From NCBI RefSeq assembly GCF_027943255.1, contig NC_072897.1, positions 38,104,044 to 38,168,043 of the forward strand: a stretch of 64,000 bases of DNA. Reading direction: 5' to 3'. The position numbers and the translations under genes are program-made. Source of the stretch: Anastrepha obliqua (lineage: Eukaryota > Arthropoda > Insecta > Diptera > Tephritidae). Positions 45,745 to 57,839 of the stretch are shown in pieces. The notes under the pieces are model-generated. The model was not told where the DNA came from. It did no database searches and was given only the letters and a program-made list of their open reading frames with translations. Position 1 is the stretch's first letter. Each line of letters begins with the position of its first letter.

Positions 45745-46510
45745 TCACCTCGACATTAAACCAATTAAATTTGTACTATTTTCGTATTTTTGAAATAATA
45801 AGCGAATACGTAAAATGTATTACATAATTTTTTTTTTTTTCAATTACATTAAAAAACAAAAAACGATTTTAAAAAATAAAATTTAAAATATAAAAAAAAG
45901 TTTGCACCGGGAATTGAACTCGAGTCTAACATGTGGCGAGGAAAAATAGGCGGTGCGTTTATTTCTTCGACTGCTTATTTTTTGACCATTTTGTTACTTT
46001 TGAAATGATAAGCGGATACATAAAATTTATTAAAAATTTTTTTACGATTACATTAAAAAAAAAAATTTAAAAACGAAAAAACAAAAATTTGCACCGAGAA
46101 TTGATGGCGAGTCACGTGGGGAGGATAAATACATTAAACTAATTAAATTTTTACTATTTTCGTATTTTTTGAAATAATAAGCGAATACGTAAAATTTATT
46201 ACATAATTTTTTTTAATTACATAAAAAAAAAACGAATTGAAAAAAAAAATTAATAAAAAAAGGTTTGCACTGGGAATTGAAATCGAGTCTAACATGTGGC
46301 GAGGAAAAATAGGCGGTGCATTTATTTCTTCGACTGCTTATTTTTTTACCATTTTGTTACTTTTGAAATGATAAGCGGATACATAAAATTTATTAAAAAT
46401 TTTTTACGATTACATTAAAAAAAACACATTTAAAAAAAAAAAAAAATTGGCGCCGAGAATTGATGCCGAGTCACATGGGGAGGATAAATACGCAGTGCGT
46501 TTATTTCTGC
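45745..46510 (+). repeat. Internal tandem array of U2, four repeats
   Basis: T-arm-like or related motifs near 45910, 46097, 46272 and 46456. Compared with U1 two repeats are missing. Confidence 0.85.
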
Positions 46511-47764
46511 GCCTGCGTTGTGAACCAAGGTTTTGTGCATGCGCGCGACGCGAATTAATTTTAATAAAGTTCTGAAAGTAATTCATGAAGTTTTTCATTA
46601 CATACATTCATAAATGAACGTATACTCTATATGTACATAAATGATGGTATATGACAATATACATACATAATATGTATGTACATGTCAATAGGAGGTATTT
46701 GCATTAAGAAAAAAAAAAACGGTTTAAGATAAATCAACACTTATTTTATATTGTATGTCAATTTATAGTTTATGTATTCGACAGCATTTACATAATATAC
46801 ATATGTAGGTATGTACATTTGTATATGAAAAACAATAATGCACAAGCGCAAGAACATCATCTTCCTTTCATACATACATATGTACATATGCATGTACATA
46901 TGCCCAAATAACCTTGACTTATGTATGTACACAAGTCACAGCACATCACATTCTTACAAGACAAATACACATACGCACTAGCGAGTTTCTTCCTAAAAAG
47001 TGCAAAAACAATTCTGCTCTATGTATGTATTATGTCCTAGCATATATACATACATATATACCTACTTGCCTTCTAAACTTCCTACAAAATAATTGTATTC
47101 ATATGTTACTACATCCATGCACGTTCATACATTCATGCATATGTATATGCGCGAGCACAGCGCTCCTTTCTTGCTTCCGTGTACTTTTGTCTTTCACCAG
47201 TCGATATTCCTAATATTGTACTTACAAAAACACGATATGTTCTTTGATAGACGCAAAAGCAACAGCAAGCGCAACGCCATGGCCGCTTTGCCACCGCACA
47301 TTCTAAAATGTTCTAGAACACAACAAAAACACATACCTCACATGCGCATGTCGCCCGAAGCTAAAATCGAAGCCTAGCGACTACAAAAACAAAATACATT
47401 CGTAGACGCAGTCGCAGCGGCCATGATTCTATCAGCGACGGTGCTGAACAATTTAGAACAAAAACAAAAAGTTCATTCATAAGTTAGAGCACATATTTCA
47501 ATTTCATTCATAAAACGAGCCGCCCATATGCCAATTTTCGCGACCATTCGAAAATAGTCAATATTGGAATATTTCGCGTGGAATTATTTGCCAATATTTG
47601 ATAAATCTTAAATTTTTGTCATGTCAAGTGGCCGCGGCTCCGTATGTATGTATGCACCCTTATATGTATGTAAATATGTCTTCTAACTGTGCGACAGTCG
47701 CGAGTTAATGCGACTTCCAGCGAATCACACATTGCTGTCCGCAAAGCCGCATATATGTACCTTA

Positions 47765-48144
47765 TGATCAGAAAGTACCGGGAATGTTTAAATTAAACAA
47801 AACAGAGTTAAATTTAAGGAAAATTTATATTATCTCCTTCAAAATATGACCCGTCTGAAGCAACACACATGTGCCAACGCTTAACCCAGTCCTCCAAACA
47901 CTCCCGGCAGGCCGATTTGTATTCTCTTTGATCAGTGCGATGGCGCGTTATCACCATGCAAAATCTGAGAATTGTTTGCTCACATTTCCGGCGGTTTGCA
48001 ACACACAGCATCTCTCTAAGGTTTCAAAACGAATAAATAATATTCTCTATTGACTGTCTGGCCCGATGGAAGGTACTCATGGTGGACTATGCCTTGGCAA
48101 TCGAAGGAAACAGTCAACATCACCTTCCCGGTTCTTTTTGCTCA
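47765..48144 (-). mobile_element. Deleted mariner-like element inside U2
   Basis: Sequence-identical as far as I can see to the one in U1, at the corresponding position and with the same TA flanks. It was therefore present before the U copies multiplied. Confidence 0.85.
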
Positions 48145-48557
48145 TAGGGTATACATATCCCATCTTTTCACTGACGGACAAGAAGACGGTCGCAGTTGTT
48201 GTTTTTTATATGCATACATTTTGCGTCCGTTGAAGGTTTGCATATATTTGTATATATATGTGTGTATGCGCGTTTGGCTTTCTGGATGCATCCATGGATA
48301 TTAGATTATTTTCTCATCAATATGTGTATGTAAGTAGTTCAGATTTGACTGAAGAGATTAAATATAGGAATGCATATTCATATGATTGCCATTATGGCTG
48401 TTTTACATATAAATTAATTCAAATGAAGTATTAATAATGTTATATAGAAAATAAATTTATAAAAAACAGGTATTAGAAAAACCTGAATACACTATTTTAA
48501 ATCAATTTCAATTAAACCAAATATAAAAAATGAAATAAAAATATCGAACAAAAAACT

Positions 48558-48638
48558 GTGCACAGGACTTGAACCTGAGTCAAATATGAGACGATGTACT
48601 GCATATACAACACGTCTTTCACGATTGCGCTAATCTAC
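48558..48638 (-). other. tRNA-like module in U2
   Basis: Same A-box and B-box sequence as 44518-44598. A second T-arm module follows near 49049-49065. Confidence 0.6.
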
Positions 48639-49429
48639 AATTATTAATGATATTTTCTAAATCACTCATTTATTCGATTCGCAGTTTTATATGCACATAT
48701 TCTGCGATAGTTGAAAGTTTGTATGCGTAATTATATGAATATGCATGTGTGTATGCGCGTTTGGCTTTCTGGACGGATATTAGAATGATATTTTCTCATC
48801 AATATAATTTGGATTTGATGAAATAGATTATAGATATATGTACATATTTTCTGTTTTGATTGATTTATATAAAAGTCAGGTCATATCCAGTATGAACTAT
48901 TTTATACCGAAAAGAAATTTCCATTTATAAAATACAAAAAAAAACAGTATTTTAAAGAAATTTTAATTAAAATAAACTCAAAAATTTTACCAAACTTTCC
49001 TGGTTTGAATTGTAAAAAAAAAAATGTGTAAGAAAAAAAAAAATGTCTTCAGGACTCGAACCTGAATTATATACGTGCCAAAAAACAAAACGAATAATTC
49101 CGTCGACTTTAGCTTCTGCACAACAAACTAACTGCCGTGCGGCCTTCTTAATCGCAATTTTATTCGCTTCGATTTCCTTAGTAGTGTGCCGAAAAATCTT
49201 ATGAACTTCCTCAGTAGTTTGGTAAACGCACAAAATATCTGAATTCTTGTCCTAGCGTGGTAAGTAAATATAGAAACCCTCCACTCGCGTCACTCGCGTG
49301 GTAAATATCTGCAATTCCCCACTCGTGAAGATAGTTGAATTTGAAATGACCTTACTATGAATCTATAAATTAGAACTCGAAAAAAGCTCATTTAACATTT
49401 GCTCCTTCTCATTGCATTAACATTCTCTG

Positions 49430-49599
49430 GTAGTACTGTAAAATATGCCGTATTTTCTCTTTATTTTGCTCCATGTTTGCGACGCTATAACTCACGAACG
49501 ACTAAAAGCAAACAACAATTAATCAAACACGTGTTAGCACGTGAAAAGAGCTTTCCAAAAAGCTCTAGCGTGAACCGATGCGACGAATACAACTAGAAC
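49430..49599 (-). pseudogene. Spacer 2: second copy of the mariner 5' UTR and first codons
   Basis: Same 170 bp as spacer 1, including the ATG at 49474 and both target sequences at its edges. Its presence shows duplication of mariner sequence together with a U copy. Confidence 0.88.
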
Positions 49600-52500
49600 C
49601 AGAGAATGTTAATGCAATGAGAAGGTGCATATGTTACTGTAAACTTTGTTTAGTACAATTGAGATCTGAAAGATTTGTAATAAGGTCATTTAGCACACCG
49701 AGTTTATAGACACCTCACTGACTTTTGCCCACACAAAAATTAGAAACACCACACATCTTTCACCTCAACACACAACACATTTCTCACCTCGACATTAAAC
49801 CAATTAAATTTGTACTATTTTCGTATTTTTGAAATAATAAGCGAATACGTAAAATGTATTACATAATTTTTTTTTTTTTTCAATTACATTAAAAAACAAA
49901 AAACGATTTTAAAAAATAAAATTTAAAATATAAAAAAAAGTTTGCACCGGGAATTGAACTCGAGTCTAACATGTGGCGAGGAAAAATAGGCGGTGCGTTT
50001 ATTTCTTCGACTGCTTATTTTTTGACCATTTTGTTACTTTTGAAATGATAAGCGGATACATAAAATTTATTAAAAATTTTTTTACGATTACATTAAAAAA
50101 AAAAATTTAAAAACGAAAAAACAAAAATTTGCACCGAGAATTGATGGCGAGTCACGTGGGGAGGATAAATACATTAAAATAATTAAATTTTTACTATTTT
50201 CGTATTTTTTGAAATAATAAGCGAATACGTAAAATTTATTACATAATTTTTTTTAATTACATAAAAAAAAACGAATTGAAAAAAAAAATTAATAAAAAAA
50301 GGTTTGCACTGGGAATTGAAATCGAGTCTAACATGTGGCGAGGAAAAATAGGCGGTGCATTTATTTCTTCGACTGCTTATTTTTTTACCATTTTGTTACT
50401 TTTGAAATGATAAGCGGATACATAAAATTTATTAAAAATTTTTTACGATTACATTAAAAAAAACACATTTAAAAAAAAAAAAAAATTGGCGCCGAGAATT
50501 GATGCCGAGTCACATGGGGAGGATAAATACGCAGTGCGTTTATTTCTGCGCCTGCGTTGTGAACCAAGGTTTTGTGCATGCGCGCGACGCGAATTAATTT
50601 TAATAAAGTTCTGAAAGTAATTCATGAAGTTTTTCATTACATACATTCATAAATGAACGTATACTCTATATGTACATAAATGATGGTATATGACAATATA
50701 CATACATAATATGTATGTACATGTCAATAGGAGGTATTTGCATTAAGAAAAAAAAAAACGGTTTAAGATAAATCAACACTTATTTTATATTGTATGTCAA
50801 TTTATAGTTTATGTATTCGACAGCATTTACATAATATACATATGTAGGTATGTACATTTGTATATGAAAAACAATAATGCACAAGCGCAAGAACATCATC
50901 TTCCTTTCATACATACATATGTACATATGCATGTACATATGCCCAAATAACCTTGACTTATGTATGTACACAAGTCACAGCACATCACATTCTTACAAGA
51001 CAAATACACATACGCACTAGCGAGTTTCTTCCTAAAAAGTGCAAAAACAATTCTGCTCTATGTATGTATTATGTCCTAGCATATATACATACATATATAC
51101 CTACTTGCCTTCTAAACTTCCTACAAAATAATTGTATTCATATGTTACTACATCCATGCACGTTCATACATTCATGCATATGTATATGCGCGAGCACAGC
51201 GCTCCTTTTTTGCTTCCGTGTACTTTTGTCTTTCACCAGTCGATATTCCTAATATTGTACTTACAAAAACACGATATGTTCTTTGATAGACGCAAAAGCA
51301 ACAGCAAGCGCAACGCCATGGCCGCTTTGCCACCGCACATTCTAAAATGTTCTAGAACACAACAAAAACACATACCTCACATGCGCATGTCGCCCGAAGC
51401 TAAAATCGAAGCCTAGCGACTACAAAAACAAAATACATTCGTAGACGCAGTCGCAGCGGCCATGATTCTATCAGCGACGGTGCTGAACAATTTAGAACAA
51501 AAACAAAAAGTTCATTCATAAGTTAGAGCACATATTTCAATTTCATTCATAAAACGAGCCGCCCATATGCCAATTTTCGCGACCATTCGAAAATAGTCAA
51601 TATTGGAATATTTCGCGTGGAATTATTTGCCAATATTTGATAAATCTTAAATTTTTGTCATGTCAAGTGGCCGCGGCTCCGTATGTATGTATGCACCTTT
51701 ATATGTATGTAAATATGTCTTCTAACTGTGCGACAGTCGCGAGTTAATGCGACTTCCAGCGAATCACACATTGCTGTCCGCAAAGCCGCATATATGTACC
51801 TTATGATCAGAAAGTACCGGGAATGTTTAAATTAAACAAAACAGAGTTAAATTTAAGGAAAATTTATATTATCTCCTTCAAAATATGACCCGTCTGAAGG
51901 AACACACATGTGCCAACGCTTAACCCAGTCCTCCAAACACTCCCGGCAGGCCGATTTGTATTCTCTTTGATCAGTGCGATGGCGCGTTATCACCATGCAA
52001 AATCTGAGAATTGTTTGCTCACATTTCCGGCGGTTTGCAACACACAGCATCTCTCTAAGGTTTCAAAACGAATAAATAATATTCTCTATTGACTGTCTGG
52101 CCCGATGGAAGGTACTCATGGTGGACTATGCCTTGGCAATCGAAGGAAACAGTCAACATCACCTTCCCGGTTCTTTTTGCTCATAGGGTATACATATCCC
52201 ATCTTTTCACTGACGGACAAGGAGACGGTCGCAGTTGTTGTTTTTTATATGCATACATTTTGCGTTCGTTGAAGGTTTGCATATATTTGTATACATATGC
52301 GTGTATGCGCGTTTGGCTTTCTGGATGCATCCATGGATATTAGAATATTTTCTCATCAATATGTGTATGTAAGTAGTTCAGATTTGACTGAAGAGATTAA
52401 ATATAGGAATGCATATTCATATGATTGACTATATGGCTGTTTTACATATGTATAAATTAATTCATAAGAAGTATGAATAATGTTATATAGAAAATAAATT

Positions 52501-53428
52501 TCTAAATAACAGGTATTAGAAAAACCGGAATACACTATTTTAAATCAATTCTAATTAAACCAAATATAAAAAATGAAATAAAATTATCGAACAAGAAACT
52601 GTGTACAGGACTTGAACCTGAGTCAAATATGGGACGATGTTCTGCATATATGTATGTATATTATTACTGATAAGCTTTTCTAAATCACTCATTTATTCGA
52701 TTCGCAGTTAGTTTAAGTTTGTATGCGTAATTATATAAATATGCATGTGTGTATGCGCGTTTGGCTTTCTGGACGGATATTAGAATGATATTTTCTCATC
52801 AATATAATTTGGATTTGATGAAATAGATTATAGATATATGTACATATTTTCTGTTTTGATTGATTTATATAAAAGTCAGGTCATATCCAGTATGAACTAT
52901 TTTATACCGAAAAGAAATTTCCATTTATAAAATACAAAAAAAAACAGTATTTTAAAGAAATTTTAATTAAAATAAACTCAAAAATTTTACCAAACTTTCC
53001 TGGTTTGAATTGTAAAAAAAAAATGTTTAAAAAAAAAAAAAATGTCTTCAGGACTTGAACCTGAATTATATACGTGCCAAAAAACAAAACGAATAATTCC
53101 GTCGACTTTAGCTTCTGCACCACAAATTAACTGCCGCGCGGACTTCTTAATCGCAAATTTATTCGCTTCGATTTCCTTAGTAGTGTGCCGAAAAATCTTA
53201 TGAACTTCCTCAGTAGTTTGGTAAACGCACAAAATATCTGAATTCTTGTCCTAGCGTGGTAAGTAAATATAGAAACCCTCCACTCGCGTCACTCGCGTGG
53301 TAAATATCTGCAATTCCCCACTCGTGAAGATAGTTGAATTTGAAATGACCTTATTATGAATCTATAAATTAGAACTCGAAAAAAGCTCATTTAACATTTG
53401 CTCCTTCTCATTGCATTAACATTCTCTG
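49600..53428 (+). mobile_element. U3: right copy of the U element, 3829 bp
   Basis: Flanked by CTAGAAC on both sides (49593-49599 and 53429-53435), a genuine 7-bp duplication. Four internal repeats (49785-50530). The stretch 52430-52720 is more diverged than the rest and has lost the A-box part of the tRNA-like module. Confidence 0.9.
51804..52183 (-). mobile_element. Deleted mariner-like element inside U3
   Basis: Third occurrence, same length and TA flanks, with a few substitutions (for example AAGGAACACAC versus AAGCAACACAC). Confidence 0.85.
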
Positions 53429-53489
53429 CTAGAACTACGCGCTTGCAAAGACAAGCTTGCGGAAATACCGCAAGACTTTTTTGACAACC

Positions 53490-53531
53490 TATATATGTAT
53501 GTTTCTCTTTTGTTATTCTTAAAATACATAT
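53490..53531 (+). repeat. Minisatellite unit right of the mariner
   Basis: TATGTTTCTCTTTTGTTATTCTTAAAATACATATG, one and a half units of the 28-bp repeat seen at 40027-40111 in the same orientation. Confidence 0.8.
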
Positions 53532-53971
53532 GTTTGGATTTGTTCACCCCTGCATGATTATACTTGGAATTTACTTAACTATTTGTATTTATTATTTGTG
53601 AATGAAATCATTCCTTAACTCTCCCCTTCCTAAATTAAATCGTCCCGATTTATAGCGAATTAATGTTTGTTCCTTGTTCTTGCCTAAATAATTTTGACAG
53701 TTATTCACTCTAGTGTAAATATAGTTGCAAAGGACAATTTCCTTATCGGTGAAAAATTTCTACATGCTTAGTTCTAAGTGGTGTGAATTTAAATAGTTCA
53801 CAATGATTATTTATGATAGGATATTTGTAAATAGCAATGATAGAATTTGTAGTTTTATTAAATATTTGTTCGTACGATGTGGTAATTTTTTGTCAATTAG
53901 TCACGTAGAATAAAAATGTGAATTCGTCAAATAAATATGCATCGTCGGTTCTGGTTAGAATATATTTCCTG
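53532..53971 (-). other. EV4 3' region: truncated 3' LTR, purine tract and AT-rich sequence
   Basis: Up to 53620 probably 3' LTR, cut by the minisatellite. 53632-53971 holds no recognisable gene. It is too short for a full env and shows no Env motif. Confidence 0.45.
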
Positions 53972-54482
53972 TTAGTTATGTTTGTTATTTTGGTGTCTCC
54001 TTCTGCTTGAATTGCGATTATGATGACCATGGCTAGTAATATCAGGTAATTCATTGTCATCTCCTAGAACTGTGTACTTTTCTACGTTGTCTTTGTGAAT
54101 AACTTTTCCCTCCTTAGTCAAAATCGTGCCTTCACGATCTTCCTGCACTACGTACTTTTTGTAACGACTATCACTTTTACTTCTGATGTTCGTCCTTAAT
54201 ACCAATATCTGGTCTCCTTGTTTGAAAGTTAGGTGTCTAGTTCCCTAGTTTAGACGTTGTAATGTTTTCTCCGATCGTCTTTTAATTTTTTTACTATGTC
54301 TTCTTGCTGTATATGTATATCCTTTGGTTTTTTTTCTGTGACGGTATGGGTTGTGTTGTTCAATTCCTTTATAGCTACAAATAGCTCCTCGGTTCCTGAT
54401 GTTAAATTCTTAATATTTAATATTCTTGCCAATTCTGATATGGAATTGTGCGTTCGTTCTACCTTACCGTTTGCCTTTGATC
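53972..54482 (-). pseudogene. EV4 integrase C-terminal part
   Basis: The minus strand gives KANGKVERTHNSISELARI next to the insertion point, with the catalytic Glu region, then NNTTHTVTEKKPKDIHIQ (54370-54300). After a frame change, SRYKKYVVQEDREGTIL and GKVIHKDNVEKY form the usual integrase tail. The rest of the gene continues at 59533. Confidence 0.8.
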
Positions 54483-54486
54483 TATA

Positions 54487-54847
54487 AGTTTGCGATCAAT
54501 ACACTTTGATACGATCGCTTAAATGTATCCCCTTTATAAGGGTCAGTTAAACACGGATTTATAGTTATGTTTATTTTATAACTTCTACCACTAACACTAG
54601 TTACTGCACGTTATTAGCCGCGTGCAATATTTCCGCTTATTATGTTGTGCTCGTTTTGTTGTTGTCACGAGCAAGACTGAAAATATTCAATCAGCATTAT
54701 TGATATAAGTGAAGTTGTTATTTGTCTCCACGCGCAAAGCTATAGACGCGTTGTCAGCGAAATCGTTGGGAAAGGTATTTTGGCCGGATGAGTGTTTACC
54801 CGTGTTAATTTGTATTTTGACCGGATGGGTGTTTACCTGTGTTAACT
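54487..54847 (-). repeat. 3' LTR of EV3 (361 bp, deleted)
   Basis: Starts AGTTTGCGATCAATACACTT and ends GTGTTAACT. It lacks about 90 bp (59165-59255 equivalent) and 9 bp relative to the other LTR. On minus it is preceded by a purine tract (AGAGGGGGAGT). Confidence 0.92.
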
Positions 54848-56100
54848 ACTCCCCCTCTAGAAGGGAAGGCGTCCTCGGCTTCCTTTAAGACCTTATTCAG
54901 TGTTACCTTATTTTTTCGTCGTTTCCCCAAAAAAATTGCTATGCTCGTAAGTGTAGATAGTAGGATTAAGAGTAGGGCGCTTCCTGACTGTATGGAGCGG
55001 GTATCAATAATGTTACGTAGGTGCGCTATGTGTTTGAGGTTCTTTATGTTTATTCTCTGTAGGTATGGGAGTGATAATAAATCGATGTGCTCGGTGAAGT
55101 TAACATGTTGCGCAGGTACAGCTTCGGGATGTGAATGTATTACCTCGTTCCAGTTACTGTAAGTGGTGGTATTTATCATAATATCACCTTTGAAGGTTAT
55201 TAAAAAGGTTCCTTTGGTCAATATTGTCACGTTATCACCCTGTATTATCGCCGGGTGGTCGTTGGTTAAGATTATGCCGTCATCGATTTCTTCAATAGCG
55301 GACACATGATCAGCGGATTTGGACTTGCATTCTGTGTGGTGTTGGTTAAGTAGGTGTCTTACACAAGGACTTTCTTTCAAAGGTTGGCAGAAATTTGCTA
55401 GTCCAGCCTCTTTGCATTTGCAGAGTGGAATATATTCTTTCTGGCATTCGGCTACAAGGTGTGTCTCCAAAGAGATAATCCTTCCTTCATGAACAACGGG
55501 CAGTAACTTTACACTATTACAAATTCTAGCTATTTTTGGGAATTTTATAACGAAATAAATAAACTGTGTGTTTTGATATATTTTAACTTTAGAAACAGAA
55601 AGTAGATCGCTTATACTAGTGTTTGCAGAGTGCTCACCAGCCAGCATATCGTTTATTTCGATGCCATTAAGTAGGGCGGGATTGATTACGTTTACCTTTC
55701 CTAGAGCTATTGATGTTACAATGGTTTCTAGTTCCATTATCACCGCTCTATTTCTAGTACTCACTAAAGAAAAGAGATTTCCAGTGTCAATTTGTGTCTG
55801 TTTTGCCTGAGTTAGGAGCTTGTTAACTGTCGTCGTCAATTCATTAATTTGTCTCTGCAGAACTAAATTAACTGCTGCCTGCTGTTCATTTGCTTCTACA
55901 TATTAGAGCTTCGGCTCTGGTCTCGATTGATTGAAAGTCATCAAAGTCCGGGGTACCCGTTATGTATTTTAATGCCGTCCCTAAGATATTAATACTTCGC
56001 GCATGTCGGTGATGTATTTTGACTGCGTCCAGTAGTTTTAATATTTCATTAGCGTCATTTCGGAGAAGTTGCCTGTCGTGCGAATGTGGAAATTGTTCTA
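54805..56100 (-). pseudogene. env: EV3 env, frameshifted
   Basis: The main frame 55839-54805 (344 codons) holds a Cys-rich ectodomain ([17 protein letters not shown]), [15 protein letters not shown] with glycosylation sequons, a transmembrane segment ([17 protein letters not shown]) and a tail that ends inside the 3' LTR. The preceding 56095-55845 stretch reads in another frame and has RHAR followed by [18 protein letters not shown], the cleavage and fusion-peptide-like motif shared with EV1 and EV2. A stop lies shortly after it. This is the best-preserved env ectodomain of the window but still broken. Confidence 0.85.
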
Positions 56101-57100
56101 ATATCTGTCCGTTTCTTTGGCTATCGTTTCGAATTCTGACAAGTTTTTCTTGTGGAGTAGAAACTCATACTGTTCATGGATGATTACCTTTCCTGTCGTT
56201 ATCAGAATGTAGTGGGAGCTGGTGATTATCTTTTCAGTGTAAAGCTTAGTGAATTTGTTACCTATTCTCTTATTAGTCTTTACAAAAACCTTTCCCCCTG
56301 GTTTGTCCGTCGTATCAGAGATGCAAGTCTCAAGCTTTTGACAGCGTGCAATTTCAGTAAGCGTGCTGTGGAACCTCTCTAGCTGGCCGTTAGTCGTATT
56401 GTGTGCGGGTGGTGCGGTGTAGATTGTGACTCCGAAGTGGTTTTTTAGAATTGATCTGATAGTTTCTGAATTTAGTGACCTTTCGTTGTCGCAGACAAGC
56501 ACTTTAGTATTTTTGTAAAAATTTAGAAGTTCATAAATTGCTTCTTTAATATCTACTATGGCCCTAGATTTGATTGGAAAAACTATTGCGAATTTGGAGA
56601 ATTTATCTATTGTTGTGAGAAAATGTGTCTTGTCCGTTGAATAAATATCAACGTGAAGTATTTCTCCTGGGTAAGAAGGTATGGGAGTTGATCCAATTTC
56701 GGGCTTGGGGGGATGTCGCTGATATTTTGCTTCGTGGCATACTTTGCAATTTGAGACTATTTCTTTTAAGATTTTCCGTAAGTCAGGAAAGTAGTAATTT
56801 TCGAGAACTTGTTGTTCGTTTTCGCGTGGGGATCTATGTGCGCGGTTATGTTCGGTTTGGAGGATTTCCCGCTGATCTTCCTTATTAAAAACGTCGATAA
56901 CCTGCTTTGTGGTGTGACGGAATTTTACCGCTGGAAAAGCTGTGATAAGTTCGTTTTGGACTTACGCCAGAATGGGTAGTTCACACAGCAATCCGTTAAC
57001 AACGTTCGGGTTAACACACTGTTTTAAAGATTTCATTAAGTCACCTAAGTTATTAAAAGAAACTCTGTGCCTCACTCGTGTCCGAAAAATAATAGTCGTG
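56098..57100 (-). pseudogene. EV3 integrase A with RNase H-integrase linker
   Basis: On minus, the linker (FRTRVRHRVSFNNLGDLMKS) is followed by an HHCC finger (EHNRAHR...CKVCHEAKY), a core with [13 protein letters not shown] and [11 protein letters not shown], and [14 protein letters not shown] with the catalytic Glu. The part after TEIARCQ jumps to the tail ([15 protein letters not shown]), skipping about 60 residues. One stop lies in the linker, and the frame changes between the finger and the core. Ends at 56098 at the env start. Confidence 0.82.
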
Positions 57101-57403
57101 CTATATAACATATACTTCGATGTTCATTTGATCCTTGAATAGCCATGAAATTGAGGTAAAGTTCAGTGATTTCTCATTGTCAATTACAACAAGTTTGGGA
57201 ATTCCAAATGCAATCATTAGTTCACGTATTGGATCTTTTATGTGCTCTACTGCTCGGGATGGGATTATTTTTACTTGTGCGTATTTGGAATATTTGTCAA
57301 CAGAGGTGAGAATAAACCTTTTTTCTGTGGAGTAAATTTCTATATGGACGATTTCTCCAGGATTTTGTGGAATCGGGGTGGCTTGGATTTCTATGTAAGC
57401 CAT
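57101..57403 (-). pseudogene. EV3 integrase B, a second divergent core fragment
   Basis: The 100 codons contain PQNPGEIVHIEIYSTEKRF, TSVDKYSKYAQ (first Asp) and VVIDNEKSLN (second Asp), and then break off at the junction with the linker of integrase A. Sequence differs clearly from integrase A over the same domain, so it comes from another element lineage or an older duplication. Confidence 0.8.
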
Positions 57404-57474
57404 GGCGGCAAGGGTACTGTAAAAAGGTTGTAATTATAGACCTATAGTTATTCAACTAATTTTTAAATTTATAT

Positions 57475-57705
57475 CGTTGGCCTATGGCATTTATTACGTA
57501 TTTTTCTATTATCTAAAGATCGAACGCCTATGGCATTTTTAACGATTTTTCTTACTATCTAAAGATCGAACGCCTATGGCATTTTTAACGATTTTTCCTA
57601 TTATCTAAAGATCGAAAGCCTATGGCATTTTTAACGATTTTTCCTATTATCTAAAGATCGAACGCCTATGGCATTTTACTCGATTTTTCTAATTCGCTAA
57701 AGATT
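57475..57705. repeat. Five tandem ~47-bp repeats inside EV3
   Basis: Unit CCTATGGCATTTTTAACGAT...TCTAAAGATCGAACG, copies starting near 57481, 57527, 57574, 57620 and 57667. Outer copies are more diverged. There are no spacers, so not a CRISPR array. Confidence 0.92.
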
Positions 57706-57839
57706 ACATTAATTATTTTCAAATTAAATTTAATCATATTAAAATTCTTTTGATTTTGATTGTATCAAAATTAATTTGATTTAATAGAACTAAGTTTGGT
57801 TTAATTTCTTGAAATTAATTTAGTTCGATGGATGCGAAT

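Larger units (their letters stand above)
45561..49429 (+). mobile_element. U2: middle copy of the U element, 3869 bp
   Basis: Same termini as U1. Its left flank is CTAGAAC (45554-45560) and its right flank GTAGTAC (49430-49436), so it has no matching target duplication of its own. It is nearly identical to U3 over most of its length, with four internal repeats instead of six. Confidence 0.9.
40112..53484 (-). mobile_element. mariner element split by three large TIR-element copies
   Basis: The terminal segment AAAAAAGTCTTGCGGTATTT at 40117-40138 recurs inverted at 53463-53484. Transposase sequence starts just right of the left end and runs to 41171. Its missing first codons and 5' UTR are found in the 170-bp spacers at 45391-45560 and 49430-49599. 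The native element would be about 1.3 kb. The surrounding minisatellite units on both sides suggest the mariner landed inside the array 40027-53531. Confidence 0.88.

Noticed and set aside
42746..51416. Frames of 60-142 codons repeated identically in the three U copies (for example 42746-43174, 46914-47213, 50953-51252)
   Set aside because: Identity follows from recent triplication of the DNA. The proteins are Met/Tyr/His-rich products of TATGTA repeats and are not conserved in the related U0 segment.
57475..57705. Possible CRISPR-like regular repeats
   Set aside because: The units are contiguous with no unique spacers, and the context is a eukaryotic retroelement. This is a simple tandem repeat.
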